A model generated the notes under the pieces. That model was not told the DNA's origin. It did no database searches and was given only the letters and a program-made list of their open reading frames with translations. Of a stretch of DNA of 5,340 nucleotides, positions 1 through 5,340 are shown one piece after another (the first letter of the stretch is position 1; each line of letters begins with the position of its first letter). Made by a program: the position numbers and the translations under genes. The stretch is from Rhodocyclaceae bacterium (lineage in GTDB: Bacteria > Pseudomonadota > Gammaproteobacteria > Burkholderiales > Rhodocyclaceae): assembly GCA_013821865.1 (NCBI GenBank), contig PNJM01000185.1, positions 1 through 5,340 of the forward strand. Direction: 5' to 3'.

Positions 1-573
1 CTCGTCGGCCAGGTTGCATAGCTGAGCCTCGATCGAGGGCTGCGTGCCGTCGATGAAGCGCCGCCCCACCTCGCCCAGTTCGTGAGCCTTCTTCGGCGAA
101 CAGTGCTTGAGGATGCCTTCCCGCGTCTCGTAGCACAGGTTGAGGCCGTCGAAGGCGCCGTAACGCTCCTCGAGCAGATCGACGGTGCGCAGGCTTTGCA
201 GGTTATGCTCGAAGCCGCCGTACTCGAGCATGCAGGCATTGAGCGCGTCCTGCCCGGCATGGCCGAAGGGCGTGTGGCCCAGGTCGTGCGACAGGGCGAT
301 GACCTCCACCAGGTCCTCGTTGAGCCGCAGGGCACGGGCCAGCGTGCGTGCGATCTGGGCCACCTCGATGCTGTGGGTAAGCCGCGTGCGGAAGAGGTCG
401 CCTTCGTGATTGACGAAGACCTGGGTCTTGTATTCGAGGCGGCGGAAGGCCGTCGAGTGGACGACACGATCGCGGTCGCGCTGGAACTCGCTGCGCGCGG
501 CCGGCGCAGGCTCGGGATGCCGCCGGCCACGGGAATTCGCCTCGGAAACGGCGTAGGAAGCAGGATCAGGCAT
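1..573 (-). CDS. dgt: dGTP triphosphohydrolase-like HD-domain protein, N-terminal half (3' end beyond window)
   Basis: Family role: HD-superfamily enzymes of this type hydrolyse dNTPs to deoxynucleosides and triphosphate in the cytoplasm, affecting dNTP pools; the exact substrate preference cannot be read here. The frame opens with ATG at 573-571 and runs without a stop through 191 codons to base 1. The family usually has about 370-400 residues, so roughly half is visible. Seen: an N-terminal SRGRR and [10 protein letters not shown] segment (residues 14-36), then [15 protein letters not shown] (39-53). The HD metal-site pattern follows: H67 in [12 protein letters not shown]96-D97 in [11 protein letters not shown], and D190 in NLADE, right at the window edge. 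FEHNLQSLR (121-129) and [10 protein letters not shown] (148-157) are also typical. This resembles the shorter type-2 Dgt-like family rather than the roughly 505-residue E. coli Dgt. The start overlaps the aroB stop by 8 nt and has no clear Shine-Dalgarno, which suggests translational coupling. No in-frame start lies just upstream. Confidence 0.93.
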   Translation of the reverse strand, partial: MPDPASYAVSEANSRGRRHPEPAPAARSEFQRDRDRVVHSTAFRRLEYKTQVFVNHEGDLFRTRLTHSIEVAQIARTLARALRLNEDLVEVIALSHDLGHTPFGHAGQDALNACMLEYGGFEHNLQSLRTVDLLEERYGAFDGLNLCYETREGILKHCSPKKAHELGEVGRRFIDGTQPSIEAQLCNLADE

Positions 574-1651
574 GGCAGCAGGACTCGATGGCGGCGCGGA
601 TGTCGGTCTCTCTTGCCGCGGCGCTGATGACGCCACGGCCGATGGTTTCAAGCAGCACCAGGCGCAGCTTGCCGGCGGCCACTTTCTTGTCCAGGGACAT
701 CAGTTCGAGATAGCGTTCGGCGCCCAGCGCCGGTCCGGTCACCGGCAGGCCGGCACGGCGCAGCAGGTCCACCACGCGCAGCAGGTCGGCATCGGCCAGC
801 CAGCCCAGGCGCCGCGACAAATCAGCCGCCATCACGGTACCGGCGGCCACCGCCTCCCCGTGCAACCACTCGCCATAGCCCAATCCTGCTTCTATGGCAT
901 GACCGAAGGTGTGGCCGAGATTGAGCAGGGCACGCACGCCAGACTCTGTCTCGTCGGCCGCAACGATCTCTGACTTGTTAATACAGGAGCGCTCAATTGC
1001 GTAAGTGAGCGCTTCCACGTTACGGGCCAGCAGCTTGGCAATGTTGGCTTCGAGCCATTCGAGAAAGGGCAGATCGCGAATGAGCCCATACTTGATGACT
1101 TCGGCCAGTCCGGCACGCAGTTCCCGGTCGGGCAGCGTTTTCAACGTATCCGTATCGGCCAGCACCAGCCGCGGCTGGTGAAAAGCGCCGATCATGTTCT
1201 TGCCGAGGGGATGATTGATTCCGGTCTTGCCCCCGACCGAGGAATCGACCTGGGCCAGCAGCGTGGTCGGCACCTGGATGAAGGGAACGCCGCGCTGGTA
1301 GGTTGCCGCGGCGAAGCCGGCGAGATCGCCGATCACGCCGCCACCCAGTGCGATGACGGTGGTGGAACGCTCGCAGCGGTTCTCCAGCAATGCATCATAT
1401 ATGCGGTTGAGCGTCTGCCAGGTCTTGTACCGCTCGCCATCGGGCAGGATGATTTCCGTCACACGCACCCCCCGCTCGCGCAGCGGCTTGGCCAGTTTAT
1501 CGAGGTAAAGCGGCGCAATCGTCTCGTTGGAAACAAGCGCCGCCTGCGGTACCTTGAGATGCGGCTGGATCAGGCCGGGCCTGTCCAGCAGGCCGGCGCC
1601 GATATGGATGGGATAGGCGCGCTCGCCGAGCGCTACGTCGAGTGTCCGCAT
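566..1651 (-). CDS. aroB: 3-dehydroquinate synthase
   Basis: Converts DAHP to 3-dehydroquinate, the second step of the shikimate pathway, in the cytoplasm, using NAD+ and a divalent metal (usually Zn or Co). The product has 361 residues, close to E. coli AroB (362). Seen: the NAD-binding [11 protein letters not shown] loop (103-113), [19 protein letters not shown] (128-146), and [10 protein letters not shown] (151-160). The metal ligands expected for the family are present: E184 in [11 protein letters not shown]247 in [11 protein letters not shown], and H264 in WLHGEAV. The C-terminus is all-helical with SLDKKV (319-324). The reading frame stays open upstream to 1858, but those 69 extra codons lie inside aroK and encode Arg/Ala-rich sequence unlike AroB. 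The ATG at 1651 is therefore preferred, giving a normal [15 protein letters not shown] start. It overlaps the aroK end by 19 nt. An AGAGGA motif lies 12 nt upstream, a rather long spacing. Confidence 0.97.
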   Translation of the reverse strand: MRTLDVALGERAYPIHIGAGLLDRPGLIQPHLKVPQAALVSNETIAPLYLDKLAKPLRERGVRVTEIILPDGERYKTWQTLNRIYDALLENRCERSTTVIALGGGVIGDLAGFAAATYQRGVPFIQVPTTLLAQVDSSVGGKTGINHPLGKNMIGAFHQPRLVLADTDTLKTLPDRELRAGLAEVIKYGLIRDLPFLEWLEANIAKLLARNVEALTYAIERSCINKSEIVAADETESGVRALLNLGHTFGHAIEAGLGYGEWLHGEAVAAGTVMAADLSRRLGWLADADLLRVVDLLRRAGLPVTGPALGAERYLELMSLDKKVAAGKLRLVLLETIGRGVISAAARETDIRAAIESCCHA

Positions 1652-2166
1652 CTGTGTCCAATTTCCTCTTCGAGCAGCAGCGCCATCCCGAGCGGCGTCT
1701 TGCCGCCGCCCTCGATGACGATGTCCGCAATCTCGCGATAGAGCGGGTCGCGCTGGGCGTAAAGTTCGGCGAGTTTCGCCTGCGGGTCCGCAACCTGCAG
1801 CAGCGGCCGGTTGCGGTCGCGCCGGGTGCGTGCAAACAGCTCGCCGGGTGGCACGCACAGATAAATCACCAGCCCGGTCTGCGCCAGCCTGGCGCGGTTC
1901 TCCGGGTTCAGCACGACGCCGCCGCCGGTGGCCAGGATCATGCCGTGCCCGGCCGTCAGCTCCTGCAGCACCTGCGCCTCGCGCCGGCGGAAGCCCTGCT
2001 CCCCTTCGATCTCGAAGATCACCGGAATGCGCACGCCGGTGCGCGCCTCGACTTCATGGTCACAATCGACGAAGCGCTTCTTCAGGCGCCGCGCCAGATG
2101 CCGGCCGATCGTCGTCTTGCCCGCGCCCATCATGCCCACGAAATATATGTTGTCGCAGGATTTCAC
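1633..2166 (-). CDS. aroK: Shikimate kinase, GTG start
   Basis: Phosphorylates the 3-hydroxyl of shikimate with ATP, the fifth step toward chorismate; a soluble NMP-kinase-fold protein. It has 177 residues, close to E. coli AroK (173). Seen: Walker A GMMGAGKT (11-18) after a hydrophobic first strand (NIYFVG); shikimate-binding D36 in [10 protein letters not shown]60 in QGFRRREAQ; the GGG loop at 81-83 in ATGGGVV; lid arginine R120 in RNRPLL; and R139 in [11 protein letters not shown]. Start choice: an in-frame TAG (2178-2176) lies four codons upstream and the codons between are not starts. The GTG at 2166-2164 is thus the only start that keeps the first beta strand; the next candidates (V10, M12, M13) fall at or inside the P-loop. 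No Shine-Dalgarno is visible before the GTG. It follows pilQ after a 90-bp gap holding a probable terminator and overlaps aroB by 19 nt. AroL is an alternative symbol for the same activity; position beside pilQ and aroB supports aroK. Confidence 0.95.
   Translation of the reverse strand: MKSCDNIYFVGMMGAGKTTIGRHLARRLKKRFVDCDHEVEARTGVRIPVIFEIEGEQGFRRREAQVLQELTAGHGMILATGGGVVLNPENRARLAQTGLVIYLCVPPGELFARTRRDRNRPLLQVADPQAKLAELYAQRDPLYREIADIVIEGGGKTPLGMALLLEEEIGHRCGHST
1664..1669 (-). promoter_or_regulatory. Probable ribosome binding site of aroB
   Basis: AGAGGA on the minus strand lies inside the last codons of aroK, with 12 nt between it and the ATG at 1651. The spacing is longer than ideal. Because aroB begins within aroK, ribosomes finishing aroK may also supply initiation by coupling. 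Confidence 0.4.
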
Positions 2167-2172
2167 ACGTCG

Positions 2173-2178
2173 ATTCTA
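2173..2178 (-). promoter_or_regulatory. Possible -10 element (TAGAAT) ahead of aroK
   Basis: TAGAAT matches the sigma70 -10 consensus at five of six bases and sits in the only intergenic gap of the window, downstream of the probable pilQ terminator. The best -35 candidate I find is GCGGCA, 18 nt upstream, with only three of six matches, so promoter strength is doubtful. If used, the expected transcription start falls at about 2166, the G of the aroK GTG codon. The TAG within this motif is also the in-frame stop that limits the aroK start. Confidence 0.3.
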
Positions 2179-2205
2179 AAACAAAGGCAGGGCTGGTGCC
2201 GCCGC

Positions 2206-2240
2206 AAAAATGCAAAGGGCCGGCAATGCCGGCCCCTGCA
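2206..2240 (-). terminator. Probable Rho-independent terminator of the pil operon
   Basis: A perfect 8-bp inverted repeat, GGGCCGGC (2217-2224) and GCCGGCCC (2228-2235), flanks a 3-nt loop. An outer TGCA/TGCA pairing (2211-2214 with 2237-2240) extends the stem across a small AA/C internal loop. Read on the minus strand the hairpin is followed by TTTGCATTTTT, a broken T tract ending at 2206. It begins 16 nt after the pilQ stop. There is no T tract on the plus-strand side, so it should work only in the direction of the genes. The T tract is interrupted by GCA, so efficiency may be partial. Confidence 0.75.
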
Positions 2241-2256
2241 CGAGGGAATTCCCTTC

Positions 2257-4407
2257 TCAGCGCAGACTGAGCGTGTCGCTGATGACCTTCGGCGTGATGA
2301 AGACCAGCAGCTCCGTCTTGTTGTCCTTGCGGTCGGTCTTCTTGAAGAGGAAGCCGACATAGGGCAGGTCGCCAAAGAACGGGATGCGGTCGGTGGTGGT
2401 TCGTTCATCCTGCGTGTAAATGCCGCCGATGACCACGGTTCCGCCATTCTCGACGAGGACCTCGGTCTTGACGTGCTTGGTATCGATCGCCACGCCGGAG
2501 CCGGTGGAAAGCTGGGTGTTCGGGGAATCCTTGTTCACATCCACAACAAGGTTGACCCTGCCGTCCGGCGTGATGTGCGGTTTCACCTTCAGCGCCAGGT
2601 TGGCCTTGCGGAAGGCGATGCTCGTGGCGCCCGAGCTGGTGGCCTGCTGGTAGGGTATCTCGACGCCCTGCTCGATCAGCGCCTCGACCTGGTCCGCCGT
2701 CACCACGCGCGGGCTGGAGATGATCTTGCCCTTGCCGTCCGCCTCCAGGGCGGAAACTTCCAGGTTGAGGAAGCTGGTCGCGGCGCTGTTGAACAGCACG
2801 AACGAGAACTGCCCCGCCTGCTTTCCGGTAATTGACGCCGGAAGGTTCACCAGGGACCGGTCCTGGAAGAAACTCGGCGTCGTACCTGATATCTGCCCGG
2901 TGTTAAAACCGGTAGCGGCCAACCCGCCGCCAAAAGTATAGCGGAGAGAATTGCTGTCGTTGGCGCGATATCCTTCACGTGTCGGATTGTTAAAACCCAG
3001 GCGCGCGCCCAGGCTCTTGGTGAAGTTGTCCTCCGCCTCGACGATCCTCGCCTCGATCATCACCTGCCGGTTCGGAATGTCGATTTCGGCAATCAGGCGC
3101 CGCAGATCATCCAGGCGAAGACCGGTGTCGGTCACGAACAGCTTGTTGGTGCGCTCGTCGACTATCACCGTGCCGCGCTTGGACAGAATGGTCTGGTCCT
3201 TGTTCTTCAGGAGGTCGAAGACCGCCTTGGCCTTGTGATAGTTGAGCTGGAAGGATTCGGTCCGCACGGGCTCGAGATCGGCGATCTGCTGCTTCGATTC
3301 AAGCTGCAGCTTCTCCCTGGCCGCGAGCTCGTCGCGCGGCGCAATCCAGATGACGTTGCCGTTCTTGCGCATGTCCAGGCCCTTGGCCTGGAGAATGATG
3401 TCCAGCGCCTGGTCCCATGGCACGTCCTTGACGCGAAGCGTCAGGTTGCCCGAAACCGTATCGCTGGTGATGATGTTGAAGTCGGTGAAGTCGGCGATCA
3501 CCTGAAGCACGGCGCGCACGTCGATGTTCTGGAAGTTGAGCGACAGCTTCTCGCCCTGATAGCCGCGCTTGCTGCCCTGGACCAGCTTGTTCGGGTCCTC
3601 GATGACCTGTTTCACCTCGATGACGAACTGATTGTCGCTCTGATAGGCGTTGTACTCCCACAGGCCTTTCGGCGAAATGCTCATGCGCACGTTGTCGCCC
3701 TGCGGCAGCGTGCTGACCGCGGTCACCGGCGTGGCGAAATCGGTCACATCGAGGCGGCGGCGCAAATTCTCCGGCAGCGAGGACTTCATGAAGTCGACCA
3801 GCAGGTTCGGTCCCTGCTGACGGATATCGATGCCGACGTTGCTGTCGGACATGTCGACGATGATCCGCCCTTCGCCCGCCTTGCCGCGGCGGAAATTGAT
3901 GTCCCGGATGCTGTGGCCCTCGGCCGACGGCTTGGCCTCGGCGAAGTGCTGGACGGGCGGCACCCCGCCGGCCGTCTTGGTTGCGGCCTGGCCGGCCAGG
4001 GTAATGTAGAGCACCTTGCCTTCGATGCGCGTATCGAACTGCTGCATCTGGCGCAGATTCAGCACCAGGCGGGTGCGCCCGCCAACCTCAACGATATTGA
4101 CGCTGCGCAGATCCCCTTCGTTGACTGTCTGCGAATTCCGGCCGAGGGCATTGGCCGTGGCGGGAAAATCGAAGGCGATGCGCGCCGGATTCGCCACGCT
4201 GAAGTTGGCGGGCGACGCCGCCAGAGGATTGGATGTCGTCAATTTGACAACCACGGTGCCGGCCTGCTGGCTGACATCGAGAGCTTCGATCTTGTTCTCC
4301 GGCGCCGCGCCTTCGGCCTTTTCGCCGCCCTGCGCCCATGCGGCACAGGCGAAAAATACCCCCGCCAGCAAGGTCAGTCGCCGGAAAATCATTGTGCTTG
4401 TACTCAT
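2257..4407 (-). CDS. pilQ: Type IV pilus secretin PilQ
   Basis: Forms the oligomeric outer-membrane channel through which type IV pili extend and retract; in competent species it also serves DNA uptake. The 716-residue product is of ordinary size for the family. Seen in order: a signal peptide (about 1-25, hydrophobic LTLLAGVFFACAAWA, likely cleaved after AWA); two AMIN-type beta domains (about 38-138 and 165-268) that in the family bind peptidoglycan; a secretin short N domain (about 287-357, LSLNFQNIDVRAVLQ to VIWIAP); a NolW-like N1 domain (about 383-446); and the secretin beta-barrel (about 447-712). The barrel carries the signature VENGGTVVIGGIY (652-664) and IPFFGDLPYVGFLF (675-688), ending LLVFITPKVI. 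The small basic repeats known from neisserial PilQ are not present. ATG at 4407 overlaps the pilP stop as ATGA and has a strong Shine-Dalgarno; M6 (4392) is a weaker alternative start. A probable terminator follows. Confidence 0.97.
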   Translation of the reverse strand: MSTSTMIFRRLTLLAGVFFACAAWAQGGEKAEGAAPENKIEALDVSQQAGTVVVKLTTSNPLAASPANFSVANPARIAFDFPATANALGRNSQTVNEGDLRSVNIVEVGGRTRLVLNLRQMQQFDTRIEGKVLYITLAGQAATKTAGGVPPVQHFAEAKPSAEGHSIRDINFRRGKAGEGRIIVDMSDSNVGIDIRQQGPNLLVDFMKSSLPENLRRRLDVTDFATPVTAVSTLPQGDNVRMSISPKGLWEYNAYQSDNQFVIEVKQVIEDPNKLVQGSKRGYQGEKLSLNFQNIDVRAVLQVIADFTDFNIITSDTVSGNLTLRVKDVPWDQALDIILQAKGLDMRKNGNVIWIAPRDELAAREKLQLESKQQIADLEPVRTESFQLNYHKAKAVFDLLKNKDQTILSKRGTVIVDERTNKLFVTDTGLRLDDLRRLIAEIDIPNRQVMIEARIVEAEDNFTKSLGARLGFNNPTREGYRANDSNSLRYTFGGGLAATGFNTGQISGTTPSFFQDRSLVNLPASITGKQAGQFSFVLFNSAATSFLNLEVSALEADGKGKIISSPRVVTADQVEALIEQGVEIPYQQATSSGATSIAFRKANLALKVKPHITPDGRVNLVVDVNKDSPNTQLSTGSGVAIDTKHVKTEVLVENGGTVVIGGIYTQDERTTTDRIPFFGDLPYVGFLFKKTDRKDNKTELLVFITPKVISDTLSLR

Positions 4408-4931
4408 TTTTTGCCCTCCTGCTGCTTTTCCTGCAACTGCAGGGTGCTCGTGCGCTCGCTATAGTCCCCCAGCGAATCCGGAACGAGTTCTCTCAAGGAA
4501 ATTTCAGTTTCGGTGATATTGGCGACAATTCCGAAATTCTGCCCCATGTAGTTGCCGATCTTGACCTGATGGACATTCCTGTCGGCCTGGATGAGGGCAT
4601 GAACCATCTTGTCTTTCCTGATCGTGCCGACCATTTTCAGCGATTCGAGCGGGTAGGCCTCCAGCGCTTCCTTGCGCCGGTTCAGATCGGGTTGAATGCC
4701 GCCGGTGCCCGCTTTCTTTTCCGGCTCTATCCTCGACGGCCTGAACGGATCGACCAGATCGGCTGCATCGTACGCAATGACCGGAAACGGCTTGATCTCC
4801 GGCAGCGGTGGCACCCGGCCCTTGAGGTCCTTGGTCGCCTCCTTCATCCACTGCTTGAGGTCCTGATGCTCTTCACCGCCGCAAGCCGCCAGGCCGAGGC
4901 AGGCAATCAAAATGGCAGCCGTCCGCTTCAT
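4404..4931 (-). CDS. pilP: Type IV pilus assembly lipoprotein PilP
   Basis: An inner-membrane lipoprotein that binds the PilN/PilO heterodimer and the N-terminal domains of PilQ, bridging the inner-membrane alignment complex to the secretin. It has 175 residues, a normal length. Seen: a lipoprotein signal peptide MKRTAAILIACLGLAAC with lipobox LAAC and lipidated cysteine C17, followed by GG (no Asp at +2). A linker (about 20-60) contains a Pro-rich RVPPLPEIKPFP stretch. The conserved DPFRPSR motif (61-67) is within the segment known to contact PilNO. The C-terminal beta-sandwich domain (about 88-160) includes LESLKMVGTI, VHALIQAD and VKIGNYMGQNFG. A charged Gln/Lys/Glu tail ends it. ATG (4931-4929) overlaps the pilO stop as ATGA; a weak AGGG lies 9 nt upstream. 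Its own stop overlaps the pilQ start the same way, consistent with stoichiometric coupled translation. Confidence 0.96.
   Translation of the reverse strand: MKRTAAILIACLGLAACGGEEHQDLKQWMKEATKDLKGRVPPLPEIKPFPVIAYDAADLVDPFRPSRIEPEKKAGTGGIQPDLNRRKEALEAYPLESLKMVGTIRKDKMVHALIQADRNVHQVKIGNYMGQNFGIVANITETEISLRELVPDSLGDYSERTSTLQLQEKQQEGKK
4414..4420 (-). promoter_or_regulatory. Strong Shine-Dalgarno of pilQ
   Basis: AGGAGGG on the minus strand lies 6 nt before the ATG at 4407, inside the final codons of pilP (its Gln/Glu/Gly/Lys-rich tail). It is the best ribosome binding site in the window and decides the pilQ start in favour of the first Met rather than M6 at 4392. It should give PilQ independent initiation in addition to coupling with pilP. 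Confidence 0.8.
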
Positions 4932-5340
4932 TTCTTCGCACCCTGGGCCGGTGGGGGTGCGCCCTTGGCCTTGGCCGCGGCCTGCGCCTTCTTCTGCCTT
5001 GCCACTTCTTCCTCGTCAAGGTAGCGATAGGTCATGGCCGTGCCATCGAGCTTGGTCTGCTGGTCTTTCGGCTGCACCTCGATTGCGACGTCGGTCAGGG
5101 AGACGATGCGCGGCAGCTTGGCGATATCGGCGGCAAAGGCGCCCAAATCATGGTAGCTGCCCGTGATCCTGATCGTGATCGGCAACTCGGCGTAAAAGTC
5201 CTTCATGGTTTCAGCGCCGGGCTTGAACAGCTCGAACTGCAGGCCGCGCCCGAGACCGGACTGGTTGATGTCGATAAGCAAGGCCTCCATCTCGGACTTG
5301 TTGGGCAGTTGCTTGAGGAGGGCGCCGAACGCCTTGTCGA
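4928..5340 (-). CDS. pilO: Type IV pilus assembly protein PilO, C-terminal part (5' end beyond window)
   Basis: PilO is a bitopic inner-membrane protein that dimerises with PilN and binds PilP in the alignment complex of the type IV pilus machine. The frame is open to the right edge and gives the last 136 residues; full-length PilO is usually a little over 200, so the N-terminal cytoplasmic tail, membrane segment and most of the coiled coil lie outside. Seen: LLKQLPNKSEMEALL followed by DINQSGLGRGLQFELFKPG, the start of the periplasmic ferredoxin-like core, then FYAELPITIRITGSYHDLGAFAADIAKLPRIV and a final beta strand TAMTYRYL. After the fold comes a low-complexity Glu/Lys/Ala/Pro tail (about the last 30 residues, with AQAAAKAKGAPPP). 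An internal ATG at 5290 is not the start, because the conserved sequence continues upstream of it. Its TGA stop overlaps the pilP ATG by 4 nt. Confidence 0.95.
   Translation of the reverse strand, partial: DKAFGALLKQLPNKSEMEALLIDINQSGLGRGLQFELFKPGAETMKDFYAELPITIRITGSYHDLGAFAADIAKLPRIVSLTDVAIEVQPKDQQTKLDGTAMTYRYLDEEEVARQKKAQAAAKAKGAPPPAQGAKK

Noticed and set aside
82..627. Plus-strand open frame of 181 codons at the left end.
   Set aside because: It is antisense to dgt, which has clear HD-family motifs; the plus-strand product looks like no known protein.
1652..1858. N-terminal extension of AroB by 69 codons.
   Set aside because: The segment is within aroK in another frame and is Arg/Ala/Pro-rich; AroB homology begins at the ATG at 1651, which gives the usual length.
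2243..2254. Perfect 12-bp palindrome AGGGAATTCCCT just after the pilQ stop.
   Set aside because: It has no loop, so at most a four-pair hairpin could form, and no T tract follows it. It may be a chance site; an operator role has no other support.
1642..4464. Long plus-strand reading frames (397 and 409 codons) opposite aroK and pilQ.
   Set aside because: They lie antisense to convincingly identified genes, their translations are His/Arg/Leu/Ala-rich with no recognisable domain, and they are expected from the codon usage of high-GC genes.
5288..5290. Internal ATG at 5290 as a start for a short 120-residue PilO.
   Set aside because: Conserved PilO sequence (AFGALLKQLPNKSE) continues upstream in the same frame to the window edge.
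1..5340. Search for mobile elements, CRISPR repeats, tRNA/rRNA genes, toxin-antitoxin or defence genes, and tandem repeats.
   Set aside because: Nothing found; apart from the 90-bp gap at 2167-2256 the whole window is occupied by recognisable housekeeping and pilus genes.

Overview
The window is a compact run of six genes, all on the minus strand. Read in the direction of transcription (high to low coordinates) they are pilO (5' end cut by the right edge), pilP, pilQ, aroK, aroB and dgt (3' part cut by the left edge). The first three are the tail of a type IV pilus assembly operon. The next two are the shikimate-pathway genes for shikimate kinase and 3-dehydroquinate synthase. The last is an HD-domain dNTP triphosphohydrolase.

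The linkage of a pilQ (or hofQ) secretin gene to aroK-aroB is known from beta- and gammaproteobacteria. A dgt-like gene directly after aroB, fairly high GC (about 60% by eye) and the protein sequences point to a betaproteobacterium. A Rhodocyclales- or Nitrosomonadales-like organism is my best guess; it is an inference from gene order and protein style, not a database match.

Layout, right to left: 5340-4928 is the C-terminal 136 residues of PilO (inner-membrane alignment complex). Positions 4931-4404 hold PilP (inner-membrane lipoprotein) and 4407-2257 hold PilQ (outer-membrane secretin). Both pil junctions are ATGA stop/start overlaps. The only real gap is 90 bp at 2256-2167. It holds a GC-rich hairpin followed by a T-rich stretch, which looks like the pil operon terminator, and then a weak promoter-like TAGAAT just before aroK. 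Positions 2166-1633 encode AroK, which starts with GTG and has no visible Shine-Dalgarno. Positions 1651-566 encode AroB, overlapping aroK by 19 nt. Positions 573-1 encode the first 191 residues of Dgt, overlapping aroB by 8 nt.

Functionally there are two modules. PilO and PilP, with PilM and PilN presumably upstream outside the window, connect the inner-membrane pilus motor to the PilQ outer-membrane channel. AroB makes 3-dehydroquinate and AroK phosphorylates shikimate in the route to chorismate. Dgt hydrolyses dNTPs and has no obvious metabolic link to the other two, so its position probably reflects conserved gene order and shared transcription. All genes appear intact where visible. I see no mobile element, CRISPR array, RNA gene, phage or defence gene, and nothing that supports a previously undescribed system. 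The points worth a second look concern gene expression: the terminator, the GTG start and the chain of overlaps.
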